A DNA stretch of 64,000 nt from Pseudomonas fluorescens (GTDB lineage: Bacteria; Pseudomonadota; Gammaproteobacteria; Pseudomonadales; Pseudomonadaceae), in assembly GCF_001648775.1 (NCBI RefSeq), contig NZ_LVEJ01000001.1, forward strand, positions 186,001 through 250,000, read 5' to 3'. Both the position numbers and the translations under genes were made by a program. This document shows, piece after piece, positions 29,086 through 38,348 of the stretch. The number at the start of each line of letters is the position of its first letter. Within the stretch, counting starts at the first letter, position 1. The notes under the pieces were generated by a model, which made no database searches, was not told the DNA's origin, and worked only from the letters and a program-made list of their open reading frames with translations.

Positions 29086-29351
29086 CCACCCCCTCTTCTT
29101 ATAGTCGGCGGCCAGACCTTTGCGCGATCCGCAGTCACGCCGACCCTTATGTCCTACTGTAGACGTTCGTCGGAACGATATTGCTCAATCGAAAAATATC
29201 CTTACGCAAATCCTTTACGGCCAGCGGCGACTATGACCGAGCCGATGAGAAAAAAACGTATCGACCGGTGTCAGCGACAGTCTGGGCAACCCTGTTATTA
29301 TCCGCGCCAGCGTTTCACGCCTTTTTTCTTCAAGCCGATACGAGCGAATTC

Positions 29352-30746
29352 ATGAGCACTGACAAGACCAATCAGTCCTGGGGCGGCCGCTTCAGTGAAC
29401 CCGTCGACGCCTTCGTCGCCCGCTTCACCGCCTCCGTCACTTTCGACCAGCGCCTGTATCGCCACGACATCATGGGTTCGATCGCCCACGCCAGCATGCT
29501 GGCCAAGGTCGGCGTGCTGACTGATGCCGAGCGCGACAGCATCATCGATGGCCTGAAGACCATTCAGGGCGAAATCGAGGCCGGCCAGTTCGACTGGCGC
29601 GTCGACCTCGAAGACGTGCACATGAACATCGAAGCGCGCCTGACCGACCGCATCGGCGTCACCGGTAAAAAACTGCACACCGGGCGTAGCCGCAACGACC
29701 AGGTCGCCACCGACATCCGCCTGTGGCTGCGTGACGAAATCGACCTGATCCTCGCCGAAATCACCCGCCTGCAAAAAGGCCTGCTGGAACAAGCCGAGCG
29801 CGAAGCCGCGAGCATCATGCCCGGCTTCACCCACCTGCAAACCGCACAGCCAGTGACCTTCGGGCACCACATGCTGGCCTGGTTCGAAATGCTCAGCCGC
29901 GATTACGAGCGTCTGGTCGACTGCCGCAAGCGCACCAACCGCATGCCACTGGGCAGCGCCGCGCTGGCCGGCACCACCTACCCGATCGACCGCGAATACA
30001 CCGCGCAACTGCTGGGCTTCGACGCTGTGGGCGGCAACTCGCTGGACAACGTTTCCGATCGCGACTTCGCCATTGAATTCTGCTCGGCCGCAAGCATCGC
30101 GATGATGCACTTGTCGCGCTTCTCCGAAGAGCTGGTGCTGTGGACCAGCGCGCAGTTCCAGTTCATCGATCTGCCGGACCGTTTCTGCACCGGCAGCTCG
30201 ATCATGCCGCAAAAGAAAAACCCCGACGTGCCAGAGCTGGTGCGCGGCAAGACCGGCCGCGTGTTCGGTGCGCTGATGGGCCTGCTGACTCTGATGAAAG
30301 GCCAGCCTTTGGCCTACAACAAGGACAATCAGGAAGACAAAGAGCCGCTGTTCGACGCCGCCGACACTCTGCGCGATTCCCTGCGAGCCTTCGCTGACAT
30401 GATCCCGGCGATCAAACCGAAGCACGCGATCATGCGTGAAGCGGCGCTGCGTGGTTTCTCCACCGCGACCGATCTGGCGGATTACCTGGTGCGTCGTGGT
30501 TTGCCGTTCCGTGATTGCCACGAAATCGTCGGCCATGCCGTTAAGTACGGCGTCGACACTGGCAAGGACCTGGCCGAGATGAGCCTGGAAGAACTGCGTC
30601 AGTTCAGCGATCAGATCGAGCAGGACGTGTTTGCCGTGCTGACCCTGGAAGGCTCGGTGAATGCCCGCGACCATATCGGCGGCACTGCGCCGGCGCAGGT
30701 CAAGGCAGCGGTGGTGCGCGGTCAGGCCCTGATCGCCAGCCGCTAA
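29352..30746 (+). CDS. argH: Argininosuccinate lyase
   Basis: Last step of arginine synthesis: splits argininosuccinate into arginine and fumarate. The 464-residue protein has the superfamily signature [20 protein letters not shown] near residue 280 with the catalytic Ser loop, plus [16 protein letters not shown] and [19 protein letters not shown] stretches ([14 protein letters not shown]). The frame extends to 29181, but ATG 29352 ([14 protein letters not shown]) gives the family N-terminus. It is divergent from algR and the algZ stub. The 266 bp between the stub and argH should hold its promoter; I could not assign one. Confidence 0.96.
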   Translation: MSTDKTNQSWGGRFSEPVDAFVARFTASVTFDQRLYRHDIMGSIAHASMLAKVGVLTDAERDSIIDGLKTIQGEIEAGQFDWRVDLEDVHMNIEARLTDRIGVTGKKLHTGRSRNDQVATDIRLWLRDEIDLILAEITRLQKGLLEQAEREAASIMPGFTHLQTAQPVTFGHHMLAWFEMLSRDYERLVDCRKRTNRMPLGSAALAGTTYPIDREYTAQLLGFDAVGGNSLDNVSDRDFAIEFCSAASIAMMHLSRFSEELVLWTSAQFQFIDLPDRFCTGSSIMPQKKNPDVPELVRGKTGRVFGALMGLLTLMKGQPLAYNKDNQEDKEPLFDAADTLRDSLRAFADMIPAIKPKHAIMREAALRGFSTATDLADYLVRRGLPFRDCHEIVGHAVKYGVDTGKDLAEMSLEELRQFSDQIEQDVFAVLTLEGSVNARDHIGGTAPAQVKAAVVRGQALIASR

Positions 30747-30756
30747 CAGCAAAAGC

Positions 30757-30849
30757 TTCGCGAGCAGGCTCGCTCCCATATTTGGATTTTTGTTGAACAC
30801 AAAATTGTGGCTGACAAAAATCCCCTGTGGGAGCGAGCCTGCTCGCGAA
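30757..30849. repeat. REP pair (inverted)
   Basis: REP copies at 30757-30780 (one base changed, CCCATA end) and 30826-30849 in opposite orientation, between the convergent argH and GST genes. Confidence 0.88.
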
Positions 30850-30874
30850 GGCGACCTTCAGAACACCAGAAACA

Positions 30875-31534
30875 TCACTTCTTGGCAGCGATCATCGCCA
30901 AAAACGCCGGCATCGCCGCTTCCTTGTCTGCCGCTATCTTCTGCACATGCGGATTTTGCTCAAGCCGCTCCAACAAGGCCTTGGCCTGCGGCATCTCCGC
31001 CAGCAAATCAATCCCGAACAGCTTTTGCCCGACCGCACAGGCCAGCGGCACGCTGTAGAGGAAATACAAATCGGCAATGCTCAAGCTGTCGCCCGCCACG
31101 TACGGGGCGAATTTGCCATGCCGGCCCAGCGCCGCAAAACCCAACTGCAATTCAGTCCTGGTCTTTTCCTTGATCGCGTCCGGCAAGGTCACGCCGAAGA
31201 ACGCTTCGCCATAACAGGCGCGACCCGGAAGCTCGATGTACAGCTCGATTTCCTTGGCAATCGCCAACACCTGCGCACGCTCGAAAGGATCACCAGGCAG
31301 CAGCGGCGTACCTTTCTGGGTCTGTTCGAGGTATTCGAGGATGATCGCGGTTTCGTTGATGAAACCAGCGTCGACACCCAGCACCGGCACTTTACCGCGC
31401 GGGCTGATGGCCAGTGATTGCGGGGTCGGTGTCGGGTAGAAGGTGACCTCTTCGAACGGCAGGCCTTTCTCCAGCAGCGCCAGTTTGACCATGTTGTAGT
31501 AGTTGCTGACTGAGAATCCGTAGAGCTTGAGCAT
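30875..31534 (-). CDS. Glutathione S-transferase family protein
   Basis: Cytosolic GST of 219 residues. An N-terminal thioredoxin-like domain (KLYGFSVSNYYNMVKLALLEKG; GKVPVLGVD; NETAIILEYLEQ, with the usual cis-Pro) is followed by the all-helical C-terminal domain (SIADLYFLYSVPLA). The start at 31534 (ATG, preceded by GGAGG at 7 bases) is preferred over the adjacent GTG. Substrate unknown. Convergent with argH across a REP pair. Confidence 0.88.
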   Translation of the reverse strand: MLKLYGFSVSNYYNMVKLALLEKGLPFEEVTFYPTPTPQSLAISPRGKVPVLGVDAGFINETAIILEYLEQTQKGTPLLPGDPFERAQVLAIAKEIELYIELPGRACYGEAFFGVTLPDAIKEKTRTELQLGFAALGRHGKFAPYVAGDSLSIADLYFLYSVPLACAVGQKLFGIDLLAEMPQAKALLERLEQNPHVQKIAADKEAAMPAFLAMIAAKK

Positions 31535-31657
31535 CACATAGCCTCCAGGCCGTGCGGGGTGGGCAGTGCCTGTTTATAGATCGCTCAGGCGTTTCCCGCC
31601 AGCAGCATCACGCCGCTGAATGCGGGTAAACTGGCGCCTTTCCTTGAGGAGCCTGCC

Positions 31658-31948
31658 ATGAGCGAGCCGACTGACATCGACAATGACAACGAAGAAGAAG
31701 AGTTCACCGAAGCGACGTTGATCGAAGCCATCGAGAACCAGATCGAAAGCGACAACCCGCCAGCGGCCAAAGCGACTTTCAACAAGTTGACCCTGGTCGG
31801 CGTTGAGCGCGAAGAGATTCTCAATCTGATGGCCCACGTGCTGGCCTACGAGATTGACGCGATGCTCGATGAAGACCGCGCATTTGATACTCAATGGTAC
31901 GAAGCGGCGTTGCGTGCATTGCCGGAATTACCGCCAGAAAAGCAGTAA
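31658..31948 (+). CDS. Conserved hypothetical acidic protein
   Basis: Protein of 96 residues that I do not recognise beyond being a typical small conserved Pseudomonas protein. The first 20 residues are extremely acidic (runs of Asp/Glu), then a helical region containing AIENQIESDNPPAAKATFNKL and EREEILNLMAHVLAYEIDAML. A GAGGAG box precedes the ATG. No membrane segment or signal. Coding is supported by a good ribosome-binding site and biased codon use. Followed by a REP pair. Confidence 0.75.
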   Translation: MSEPTDIDNDNEEEEFTEATLIEAIENQIESDNPPAAKATFNKLTLVGVEREEILNLMAHVLAYEIDAMLDEDRAFDTQWYEAALRALPELPPEKQ

Positions 31949-31964
31949 GCCAAACACATCCCCC

Positions 31965-32053
31965 TGTGGGAGCGAGCCTGCTCGCGAATGCCGTGTATCA
32001 GCAAAAACCACGCTGAATGACACACCGCTTTCGCGAGCAAGCTCGCTCCCACA
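31965..32053. repeat. REP pair (inverted)
   Basis: REP copies at 31965-31988 and 32030-32053 in opposite orientation with a 41-bp spacer, 17 bp after the preceding stop codon. Confidence 0.9.
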
Positions 32054-32208
32054 CAATTTGTCACCCATCTATCAGGCCTTCCCCTGAGCCCCGACTACAC
32101 TGGAATCCGCCTCAAGACAAAATCCCTGATCTGAGCACTGGACATGCCGCAAAAGCGGGTTCACCTTAGGGACGCTGTCGTCCAATTACTAGAAAGTCTG
32201 GAGTCCTT

Positions 32209-32454
32209 ATGTCGCTTACCCCTGAGTTGGTTGCCGAACTGGAAGTCCTCGCACTCTTCAACCTGGACAGTTCCCAGGAAGGTCTGAAAATTCATCAGAC
32301 CGCTGCCCCAAAACACATTGCCGCCGCCCAACGCCTCTTTGAAAAAGAACTGACCGACCAGCCCGATGGCGGTTATCTGACCAGCCTCGGTCGCGACGCT
32401 GCACAAAATGTGCAAACCGTGCTGACCATTCTGAGAGAGCAAGAAACCGCCTGA
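32209..32454 (+). CDS. TIGR02647 family protein
   Basis: Small 81-residue protein of the TIGR02647 family, sometimes labelled DNA-binding. Recognised by LTPELVAELEVLALFNLDSSQEGLKIH-type N-terminus and AAAQRLFEKELTDQPDGGYLT. Probably helical; no metal or catalytic motif. A GGAGTCC sequence lies 8 bases before the ATG. It precedes cyaA by 182 bp on the same strand, a region in which I see only two short GC-rich dyads. Confidence 0.82.
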   Translation: MSLTPELVAELEVLALFNLDSSQEGLKIHQTAAPKHIAAAQRLFEKELTDQPDGGYLTSLGRDAAQNVQTVLTILREQETA

Positions 32455-32636
32455 TCCTCCCCGACTTTGCCCACGGGAACTCCTGCCACGGGATTTCCGC
32501 GGGCCTGCCCGGTCGCCCGCGATAGAAATCTGACGTCAAAAAACAAAATCAGCTAAAAGTCCCGCCGCGCTAAGGCTAAACTGCCTGACATTCCGAGACC
32601 CTCTACGTCCGAGCCTGCGAGCCGGTTTGAGCTGAC

Positions 32637-35480
32637 ATGACGCGCACCCACGAAATCCGCCCTGACCTCGACGAAGGCATTGACCGCAAGGTCCTCAGCC
32701 AGCTGCGCGCGCGCTTTCTCAAACTCAATGAAGGCCGCCTGGGCCGTGCCCTCGAAGGCCTGTCGACACGCCAGCAGAGCGTACTGACGCTGCTGCCGCT
32801 GTTCTTCCACGTCAATCATCCGCTACTGCCGGGTTACGTCTCGAGCAGCACGCCGGCCGGCCTGTCGAATTACGAGCCGGACGCCAATGTGCTCACCGAA
32901 GCCCAGCGCCTGACCCGCTCGTTCTCTTACAAGCCGCGCCATGGCAGCAACCCGCCGCGACCGATTCACGGCCTGTTCCTGATGGGCAGCCTCGGTACGC
33001 TGGCCCAGGCCGATCAGAGCGACATGGACGTGTGGGTCTGCCATGCGCCAGACCTGAGCGACAGCGAACTCACCGAGCTGAGCAAGAAATGCCAGTTGCT
33101 GGAAGCCTGGGCCGCCAGCCAGGGCGCCGAGGCGCATTTCTTTCTGATCGACCCGGTGCGCTTCGTCAAAGGCGAACGCGACACCCAGCTCAGTTCGGAA
33201 AACTGCGGCACCACCCAGCATTACCTGCTGCTGGACGAGTTTTACCGCACCGCGATCTGGCTGGCCGGACGTACGCCAATCTGGTGGCTGGTGCCGGTTT
33301 ACGAAGAAACCGCCTACGACCTTTACACCCACACCCTGCTGTCGAAGCGTTTTATTCGCGCCGACGAAACCCTTGATCTCGGGCACTTGGCGACCATTCC
33401 TCCAGGGGAATTCATCGGCGCCGGTCTGTGGCAGCTGTTCAAGGGTATCGAGTCACCGTACAAATCGGTGCTCAAACTGTTGCTGACCGAGGTCTACGCC
33501 AGCGAGCACCCGCACGTGCAGTGCCTGAGCCTGCGCTTCAAAAAAGCCGTGTTCGCCAATCAGCTCGATCTCGATGAGCTGGATCCGTACATGGTCGTGT
33601 ACCGGCGCATCGAGGAATACCTCACCGCGCGCAATGAACCGGAGCGCCTGGAACTGGTGCGCCGCGCGCTGTACCTCAAGGTCAACCGCAAGCTCACCGG
33701 CAACAGCCGCACGCAGAGCTGGCAACGTTCGTTGTTGGAACGGCTGGCCAGCGAATGGCATTGGGATCAGCGACAACTGACGCTGCTCGACAGCCGCAGC
33801 CAGTGGAAAGTCCGCCAGGTCAGCGCCGAGCGCCGCGCGCTGGTCAATGAGCTGAATTACAGCTATCGCTTCCTCACCCAGTTTGCCCGCACCGAGCAGA
33901 CCGTCAGCCTGATCAATAAACGCGACCTCAACGTCCTCGGTCGCCGGCTCTATGCAGCCTTCGAGCGCAAGGCCGACAAGGTCGAATTCATCAATCCCGG
34001 CATCGCCCCGGATCTGGCCGAAGACACGTTGACGCTGGTGCAGTCGCGCAATAAAAAGGAGCCCGGACAAACCCAGTGGGGCCTGTACAACGGCAGCCTC
34101 ACGGCACTTGAGTGGGAACACTTCGCGCCGATCAAGCGCAGTCGCGAGTTGCTTGAACTGCTGACCTGGTGCCACCGCAACGGCGTGATCGACAGCAGCA
34201 CGCGCCTGGCTCTGCATCCCGGCACCAGCGACTTGAGCGAGTTCGAGCTGTTCAACCTGCTCGGCAGCCTGCAACAGTGCATCGCCCTGCCCTTGCCCAC
34301 CGTGGCCGAAGAGCCGTTGCTGCGCGCCGCCGTGCCGAGCGAAGTGCTGCTTCTGGTCAACGTCGGCGTCGATCCGCTCAAACATCACCGCGACCTGAAC
34401 ATCCTGATGACCACCGAGCGCACCGACTCGCTGAGTTACGCCGGCGTGCGCGAAAACCTCGTGCTGACCCTCGATCAGGTCACGCTCAACAGCTGGAATG
34501 AGGTGTTGGTCAACCGTTTCGACGGCCCGCACGCCTTGCTCGATTGCCTGCGCGATTACCTCAACAATCTGCCGCGCGGACCGTTGCAGCCGTCGCTGAA
34601 AGTGCGCTGCTTCTGCCACAACCGCGCGCAGTTCATTGCCCGTCGGGTCGAGGAAATCGTCGACACCGCACAGAACCTGTTGCTCAGCGAATTGAACCAC
34701 CGCTACCTGATTCAAGTGCAACAGCACTATCACGTGCTGGAACTGGTGCCGGGCCAGGTCAACCACGTCGCCCTCGCCACCCTGCCGGCCCTGCTCGATT
34801 ACCTCGGTGAAGAGCAGCCGCGCTACAGCCCGCTGCATCTGGACCCGATGGCGCTGGAGGATCATGACCTCGCATTGATCCTGCCGATGGGCCAGCCGGA
34901 ATGTATTCAAGTGTTCTACCGCATCACCGAGCAGCAGGCCGAGTTGTACGTGCTGGATGAATTCAACGCACTGTGGCAACAACACCTGCCGTATCACGAC
35001 GAGCAAAGCCTGTTGGTGCCGTTGCAGCGTTTCCTGCAATCGATCCTGTTCCGCCGCGAAGCCGTACTGCCGATGGACGCCGGCCCGGATGTCCGCCTCG
35101 AAACTTTGTATTACCAGTTATTACCTTCGGGCCCGGGGCGCGCACGCCGGGTCGAATCGCGACCAGCCCCGCAGACGCCAGTCAACAAGCCGTTCTACGA
35201 CGTGCAGGCGATCGTCGGCAAAGCCGCACCGGGCGAAGTGCAGGTCACCCTGTATTGCAATCAACGGGAGTTCAGCGAACTGGAACATGGCGACCAGTTG
35301 TTCAGCGTGGTCGCCCGGGAAATCGTCGAGCAGCGCCGCGACAGTGAACGCTATCGTTGCTACATCACCGACCTCGACCTTTCAGGTCTGCTCGGTGATG
35401 GGCAAAGTTCAAGCAATCTGTATCTGCGTTACAAGGCTGACCTGGAGCGCGCTCTGAACGAGGCACTCGAACAGGTCTGA
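32637..35480 (+). CDS. cyaA: Class I adenylate cyclase
   Basis: Makes cAMP from ATP for Vfr/Crp signalling. The 947-residue protein is of the enterobacterial class I type: an N-terminal catalytic domain with a nucleotidyltransferase-like motif LMGSLGTLAQADQSDMDVW around residues 117-135, and a large C-terminal regulatory region. In Pseudomonas it is the soluble cytoplasmic cyclase, distinct from the membrane class III enzyme CyaB. Starts with ATG 32637 after a weak purine stretch. Convergent with rnk, 8 bp between stops. Confidence 0.95.
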   Translation: MTRTHEIRPDLDEGIDRKVLSQLRARFLKLNEGRLGRALEGLSTRQQSVLTLLPLFFHVNHPLLPGYVSSSTPAGLSNYEPDANVLTEAQRLTRSFSYKPRHGSNPPRPIHGLFLMGSLGTLAQADQSDMDVWVCHAPDLSDSELTELSKKCQLLEAWAASQGAEAHFFLIDPVRFVKGERDTQLSSENCGTTQHYLLLDEFYRTAIWLAGRTPIWWLVPVYEETAYDLYTHTLLSKRFIRADETLDLGHLATIPPGEFIGAGLWQLFKGIESPYKSVLKLLLTEVYASEHPHVQCLSLRFKKAVFANQLDLDELDPYMVVYRRIEEYLTARNEPERLELVRRALYLKVNRKLTGNSRTQSWQRSLLERLASEWHWDQRQLTLLDSRSQWKVRQVSAERRALVNELNYSYRFLTQFARTEQTVSLINKRDLNVLGRRLYAAFERKADKVEFINPGIAPDLAEDTLTLVQSRNKKEPGQTQWGLYNGSLTALEWEHFAPIKRSRELLELLTWCHRNGVIDSSTRLALHPGTSDLSEFELFNLLGSLQQCIALPLPTVAEEPLLRAAVPSEVLLLVNVGVDPLKHHRDLNILMTTERTDSLSYAGVRENLVLTLDQVTLNSWNEVLVNRFDGPHALLDCLRDYLNNLPRGPLQPSLKVRCFCHNRAQFIARRVEEIVDTAQNLLLSELNHRYLIQVQQHYHVLELVPGQVNHVALATLPALLDYLGEEQPRYSPLHLDPMALEDHDLALILPMGQPECIQVFYRITEQQAELYVLDEFNALWQQHLPYHDEQSLLVPLQRFLQSILFRREAVLPMDAGPDVRLETLYYQLLPSGPGRARRVESRPAPQTPVNKPFYDVQAIVGKAAPGEVQVTLYCNQREFSELEHGDQLFSVVAREIVEQRRDSERYRCYITDLDLSGLLGDGQSSSNLYLRYKADLERALNEALEQV

Positions 35481-35488
35481 GGGCGGGG

Positions 35489-35908
35489 TTACTCGGGGAA
35501 GGCGCCACCGTTGGCCGGCTGCGATTCGACTTCAAGCAAGGTCAGTTTCAGGGTCTTGCCGCCGGGGGCTGGCCAGTCAATGTGCTGACCGACTTTCAGG
35601 CCCAGCAGTGCGCTGCCGACCGGTGCCAGAATGGAAATCTTGCCTTCGTCGGCGTTGGCATCCTTGGGATAGACCAGCGTCAGGTGGTAATCCTTGCCAC
35701 TGCCTTCTTCGCGGCAATGCACGCGGGAATTCATCGTCACGACATCGGCAGACACTTCATCGTGGCCGACCACGGTGTCGGCGCGATCCAGTTCGGTTTG
35801 CAGCGCAATCACGCCCGGCGCAGCCTGGTCTTTCTCGTTCAGGTTGTCGATCAGGCGTTCCAGACGTTGCACGTCCAGACGGGTAAGGGTGATGGAAGGT
35901 GCGGTCAT
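35489..35908 (-). CDS. rnk: Nucleoside diphosphate kinase regulator Rnk
   Basis: GreA/GreB-related protein of 139 residues with a short N-terminal coiled coil and the C-terminal FKBP-like domain (VTMNSRVHCREEGSGKDYHLTLVYP, ISILAPVGSALLGLKVGQHIDW). It binds RNA polymerase at the secondary channel and was linked to Ndk and alginate levels. Start at 35908 (MTAPSITLTRLD), with GGAG 12 bases upstream; the frame runs to 35938 without better support. In the P. aeruginosa order it also follows cyaA. Confidence 0.92.
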   Translation of the reverse strand: MTAPSITLTRLDVQRLERLIDNLNEKDQAAPGVIALQTELDRADTVVGHDEVSADVVTMNSRVHCREEGSGKDYHLTLVYPKDANADEGKISILAPVGSALLGLKVGQHIDWPAPGGKTLKLTLLEVESQPANGGAFPE

Positions 35909-35947
35909 GATCCGGGCAGACTCCTTTCTTCTGCACACAAAAAAAGC

Positions 35948-35975
35948 AAAACCCCGCCAAAAAAGACGGGGTTTT
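35948..35975 (-). terminator. Rho-independent terminator after the DUF1289 gene
   Basis: AAAACCCCG / CGGGGTTTT with a 10-base loop; on the minus strand a T-run follows (AAAAAAA at 35939-35945 on plus). It ends the cyaY-DUF1289 transcript upstream of rnk. Confidence 0.85.
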
Positions 35976-36036
35976 CACCGGGCCTCGATGGGTTGAGGCG
36001 TGTTCGGACACTATCACAGCTCAAAAAATATACAAG

Positions 36037-36261
36037 TCACGCCCCGCCGCACTGTTTGCGCTGCGACGCCTGCGCGCAAATCGCTCGCCGCCGCTCGTCG
36101 TCCGCCGAACGCCATTCGCGTATGTCTTCGACATGGCGGAAGCAGCCGAGGCAGACCTTTTGCTCATCTAGCCGACACACGCCACTGCACGGCGAAGGCA
36201 CCGCAGGGCTGATGTTGCTGTAGAGCGGCTTCGGAGGCCGGGCGGGAGCAGTCTCAGTCAC
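36037..36261 (-). CDS. DUF1289 family Cys-rich protein
   Basis: Small protein of 74 residues. It contains the DUF1289 pattern PCSGVCRLD..VCLGCFRH, four cysteines that probably bind metal, then the EWRSADDERRRAI helix. Start chosen as GTG 36261, four bases after the cyaY stop; the frame continues upstream inside cyaY but without family similarity. Coupled to cyaY, so an iron or Fe-S-related job is possible, though nothing proves it. Confidence 0.78.
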   Translation of the reverse strand: MTETAPARPPKPLYSNISPAVPSPCSGVCRLDEQKVCLGCFRHVEDIREWRSADDERRRAICAQASQRKQCGGA

Positions 36262-36265
36262 AGAA

Positions 36266-36598
36266 TCACAGACCTTCGAAGTCGAATTCAGCGCCAGCCT
36301 GTTGCTTGACGATGCGCTCGAGCATTTCGCCCAATTGCTCCTCGCTCTTGTCGCACATCCAGCGCTCGCTTTCTTCGTCGTAGTCGAAGTGGAAACCACC
36401 GGACACCGCCGCCAGCCACAGCTGACGCAGCGGTTCCTGGCGGCTGAAGATCAGTTGCGAGCCGTTTTCGAACTTGACGGTGAGGACACCGGCCGAGTTC
36501 TCCATGTCGATATCGAGGTCGCTTTCGTCAAAGATGTCTTCCAGTTTTTCCTGGGTTTCATCGACCAGATCGTGGAAACGCGCTTCGGACAAACTCAT
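36266..36598 (-). CDS. cyaY: Frataxin-like iron donor protein CyaY
   Basis: Bacterial frataxin of 110 residues that modulates iron delivery to IscS/IscU in Fe-S cluster assembly. The N-terminal acidic helix (EARFHDLVDETQEKLEDIFDE) and the beta-sheet with QLIFSRQEPLRQLWLAAVSGGFHFDY are diagnostic. Start at 36598 (MSLSEARF) after a GAGGTTGCCACA stretch. Divergent from lptM across a REP pair. Confidence 0.93.
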   Translation of the reverse strand: MSLSEARFHDLVDETQEKLEDIFDESDLDIDMENSAGVLTVKFENGSQLIFSRQEPLRQLWLAAVSGGFHFDYDEESERWMCDKSEEQLGEMLERIVKQQAGAEFDFEGL

Positions 36599-36711
36599 TG
36601 TGGCAACCTCAAAAAATGTCTGATCAGGCTCAAGCGCCGCAAGATACGGACGCTGCCGGCCGAATGCAAAGATTAACGACCAAGCACCGTTTCCCATCCC
36701 GCATTGACCCC

Positions 36712-36801
36712 TGTGGGAGCGAGCTTGCTCGCGAAGGCGCCGGAAAATTCAACATCAATGGCAACTGACATACCGCTTTCGCGAGCAAGCTCGCTCCCAC
36801 A
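36712..36801. repeat. REP pair (inverted)
   Basis: REP copies at 36712-36735 and 36778-36801 in opposite orientation, in the divergent gap between cyaY and lptM. Confidence 0.9.
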
Positions 36802-36914
36802 GGGTTACCAGTGCTCACGGACGAGCCCCGCCGGACGGGAACCCCCTCGCATAGGCAAGCCGCCGGGTGGCCGGTATACTCCGGCGCAATTAACGCATTT
36901 TCAAGGATTTCGCC

Positions 36915-37088
36915 ATGAAGCGCCTGATCTCTTCCCTTGCTGCGCTCGTCGCGGTTGCCTGCCTCGTTTCGGCCTGTGGTCAAAAAGGCCCGCTGTACCT
37001 GCCGGATGACGATCAGGACCCGGCCGAGCAAGCCCAGTCTTCGCAAAAGCAGCCTGCCTCGAAAGCACACAAGCACGACGTTTACTAA
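36915..37088 (+). CDS. lptM: LPS translocon-associated lipoprotein LptM (LppL)
   Basis: Tiny lipoprotein of 57 residues. The signal peptide ends in the lipobox VSAC (Cys at residue 21), followed at once by the family motif GQKGPLYLP; the rest is Asp/Gln/Lys-rich and ends KHDVY. LptM assists maturation of the LptDE translocon; in Pseudomonas the gene is known as lppL and always precedes lysA, as here (9 bp). AAGGA lies 8 bases before the ATG; TATACT at 36875-36880 is a plausible -10 box. Confidence 0.92.
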   Translation: MKRLISSLAALVAVACLVSACGQKGPLYLPDDDQDPAEQAQSSQKQPASKAHKHDVY

Positions 37089-37097
37089 GGGATCGCC

Positions 37098-38345
37098 ATG
37101 GACGCTTTTAACTACCGTGGCGGGGAGCTGTTTGCGGAAGGTGTGGCGCTGTCCGCCATCGCCGACCGCTTCGGCACGCCCACTTACGTTTACTCGCGCG
37201 CGCACATCGAAGCCCAGTATCTGGCCTACGCCGATGCGCTGGCCGGCATGCCGCACCTGGTCTGCTTTGCGGTCAAAGCCAACTCCAACCTCGGCGTGCT
37301 GAATGTCCTGGCCCGTCTCGGCGCCGGTTTCGACATCGTTTCCCGCGGGGAACTGGAGCGCGTACTCGCCGCGGGCGGCAGCCCTGACAAGATCGTTTTC
37401 TCCGGTGTCGGCAAGACCCGTGACGACATGCGCCGTGCGCTGGAAGTCGGCGTGCACTGCTTCAACGTCGAATCCACCGACGAGCTGGAGCGCCTGCAAG
37501 TGGTTGCCGCCGAGCTGGGTGTTCGCGCACCGGTATCGCTGCGCGTGAACCCGGACGTCGATGCCGGCACCCACCCGTACATTTCCACCGGTCTCAAAGA
37601 GAACAAGTTCGGCATCGCCATTGCCGACGCCGAAGACGTGTACGTGCGCGCCGCACATCTGCCGAACCTGGAAGTGGTGGGCGTTGATTGCCACATCGGT
37701 TCGCAACTGACCACGCTGCCGCCATTTCTTGACGCACTTGATCGTCTGCTGGATCTGGTCGATCGCCTCGGTGATTGCGGCATTCACCTGCGCCACATCG
37801 ATCTCGGTGGTGGTTTGGGCGTGCGTTATCGCGATGAAGAGCCGCCATTGGCTGCCGACTACATCAAAGCCGTGCGCGAGCGTCTGAGCGGTCGTGATCT
37901 GGCGCTGGTGTTCGAGCCGGGCCGTTTCATCGTTGCCAACGCCGGCGTGCTGCTGACGCAGGTCGAGTACCTCAAGCACACCGAACACAAGGATTTCGCC
38001 ATCGTCGACGCGGCGATGAACGACCTGATCCGCCCGGCGCTGTATCAGGCGTGGATGGACGTCACCGCGGTCAAGCCGCGTGACACTGCCGCGCGCAAAT
38101 ACGACATCGTTGGCCCGATCTGCGAAACCGGCGACTTCCTCGCCAAGGACCGTGAGCTGGCGCTGGAAGAAGGCGACCTGCTGACCGTGCATTCGGCCGG
38201 TGCCTACGGTTTTGTCATGAGTTCCAACTACAACACTCGCGGCCGTGCCGCTGAAGTGCTGGTAGACGGTGATCAGGTTTTTGAAGTGCGCCGCCGCGAA
38301 ACCGTGGCTGAGCTGTTTGCCGGCGAAAGCCTGCTGCCGGAGTAA
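37098..38345 (+). CDS. lysA: Diaminopimelate decarboxylase
   Basis: PLP enzyme converting meso-diaminopimelate to lysine. The 415-residue protein has the fold-III barrel with the PLP lysine in CFAVKANSNLGVL (about residue 60), the glycine-rich phosphate loop DLGGGLGV around residue 236, EPGRFIVANAG near residue 273, and the catalytic Cys in ICETGDFLA. Second gene of the lptM-lysA-dapF-DUF484-xerC-HAD operon; dapF starts 3 bp later. Confidence 0.96.
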   Translation: MDAFNYRGGELFAEGVALSAIADRFGTPTYVYSRAHIEAQYLAYADALAGMPHLVCFAVKANSNLGVLNVLARLGAGFDIVSRGELERVLAAGGSPDKIVFSGVGKTRDDMRRALEVGVHCFNVESTDELERLQVVAAELGVRAPVSLRVNPDVDAGTHPYISTGLKENKFGIAIADAEDVYVRAAHLPNLEVVGVDCHIGSQLTTLPPFLDALDRLLDLVDRLGDCGIHLRHIDLGGGLGVRYRDEEPPLAADYIKAVRERLSGRDLALVFEPGRFIVANAGVLLTQVEYLKHTEHKDFAIVDAAMNDLIRPALYQAWMDVTAVKPRDTAARKYDIVGPICETGDFLAKDRELALEEGDLLTVHSAGAYGFVMSSNYNTRGRAAEVLVDGDQVFEVRRRETVAELFAGESLLPE

Positions 38346-38348
38346 CCC

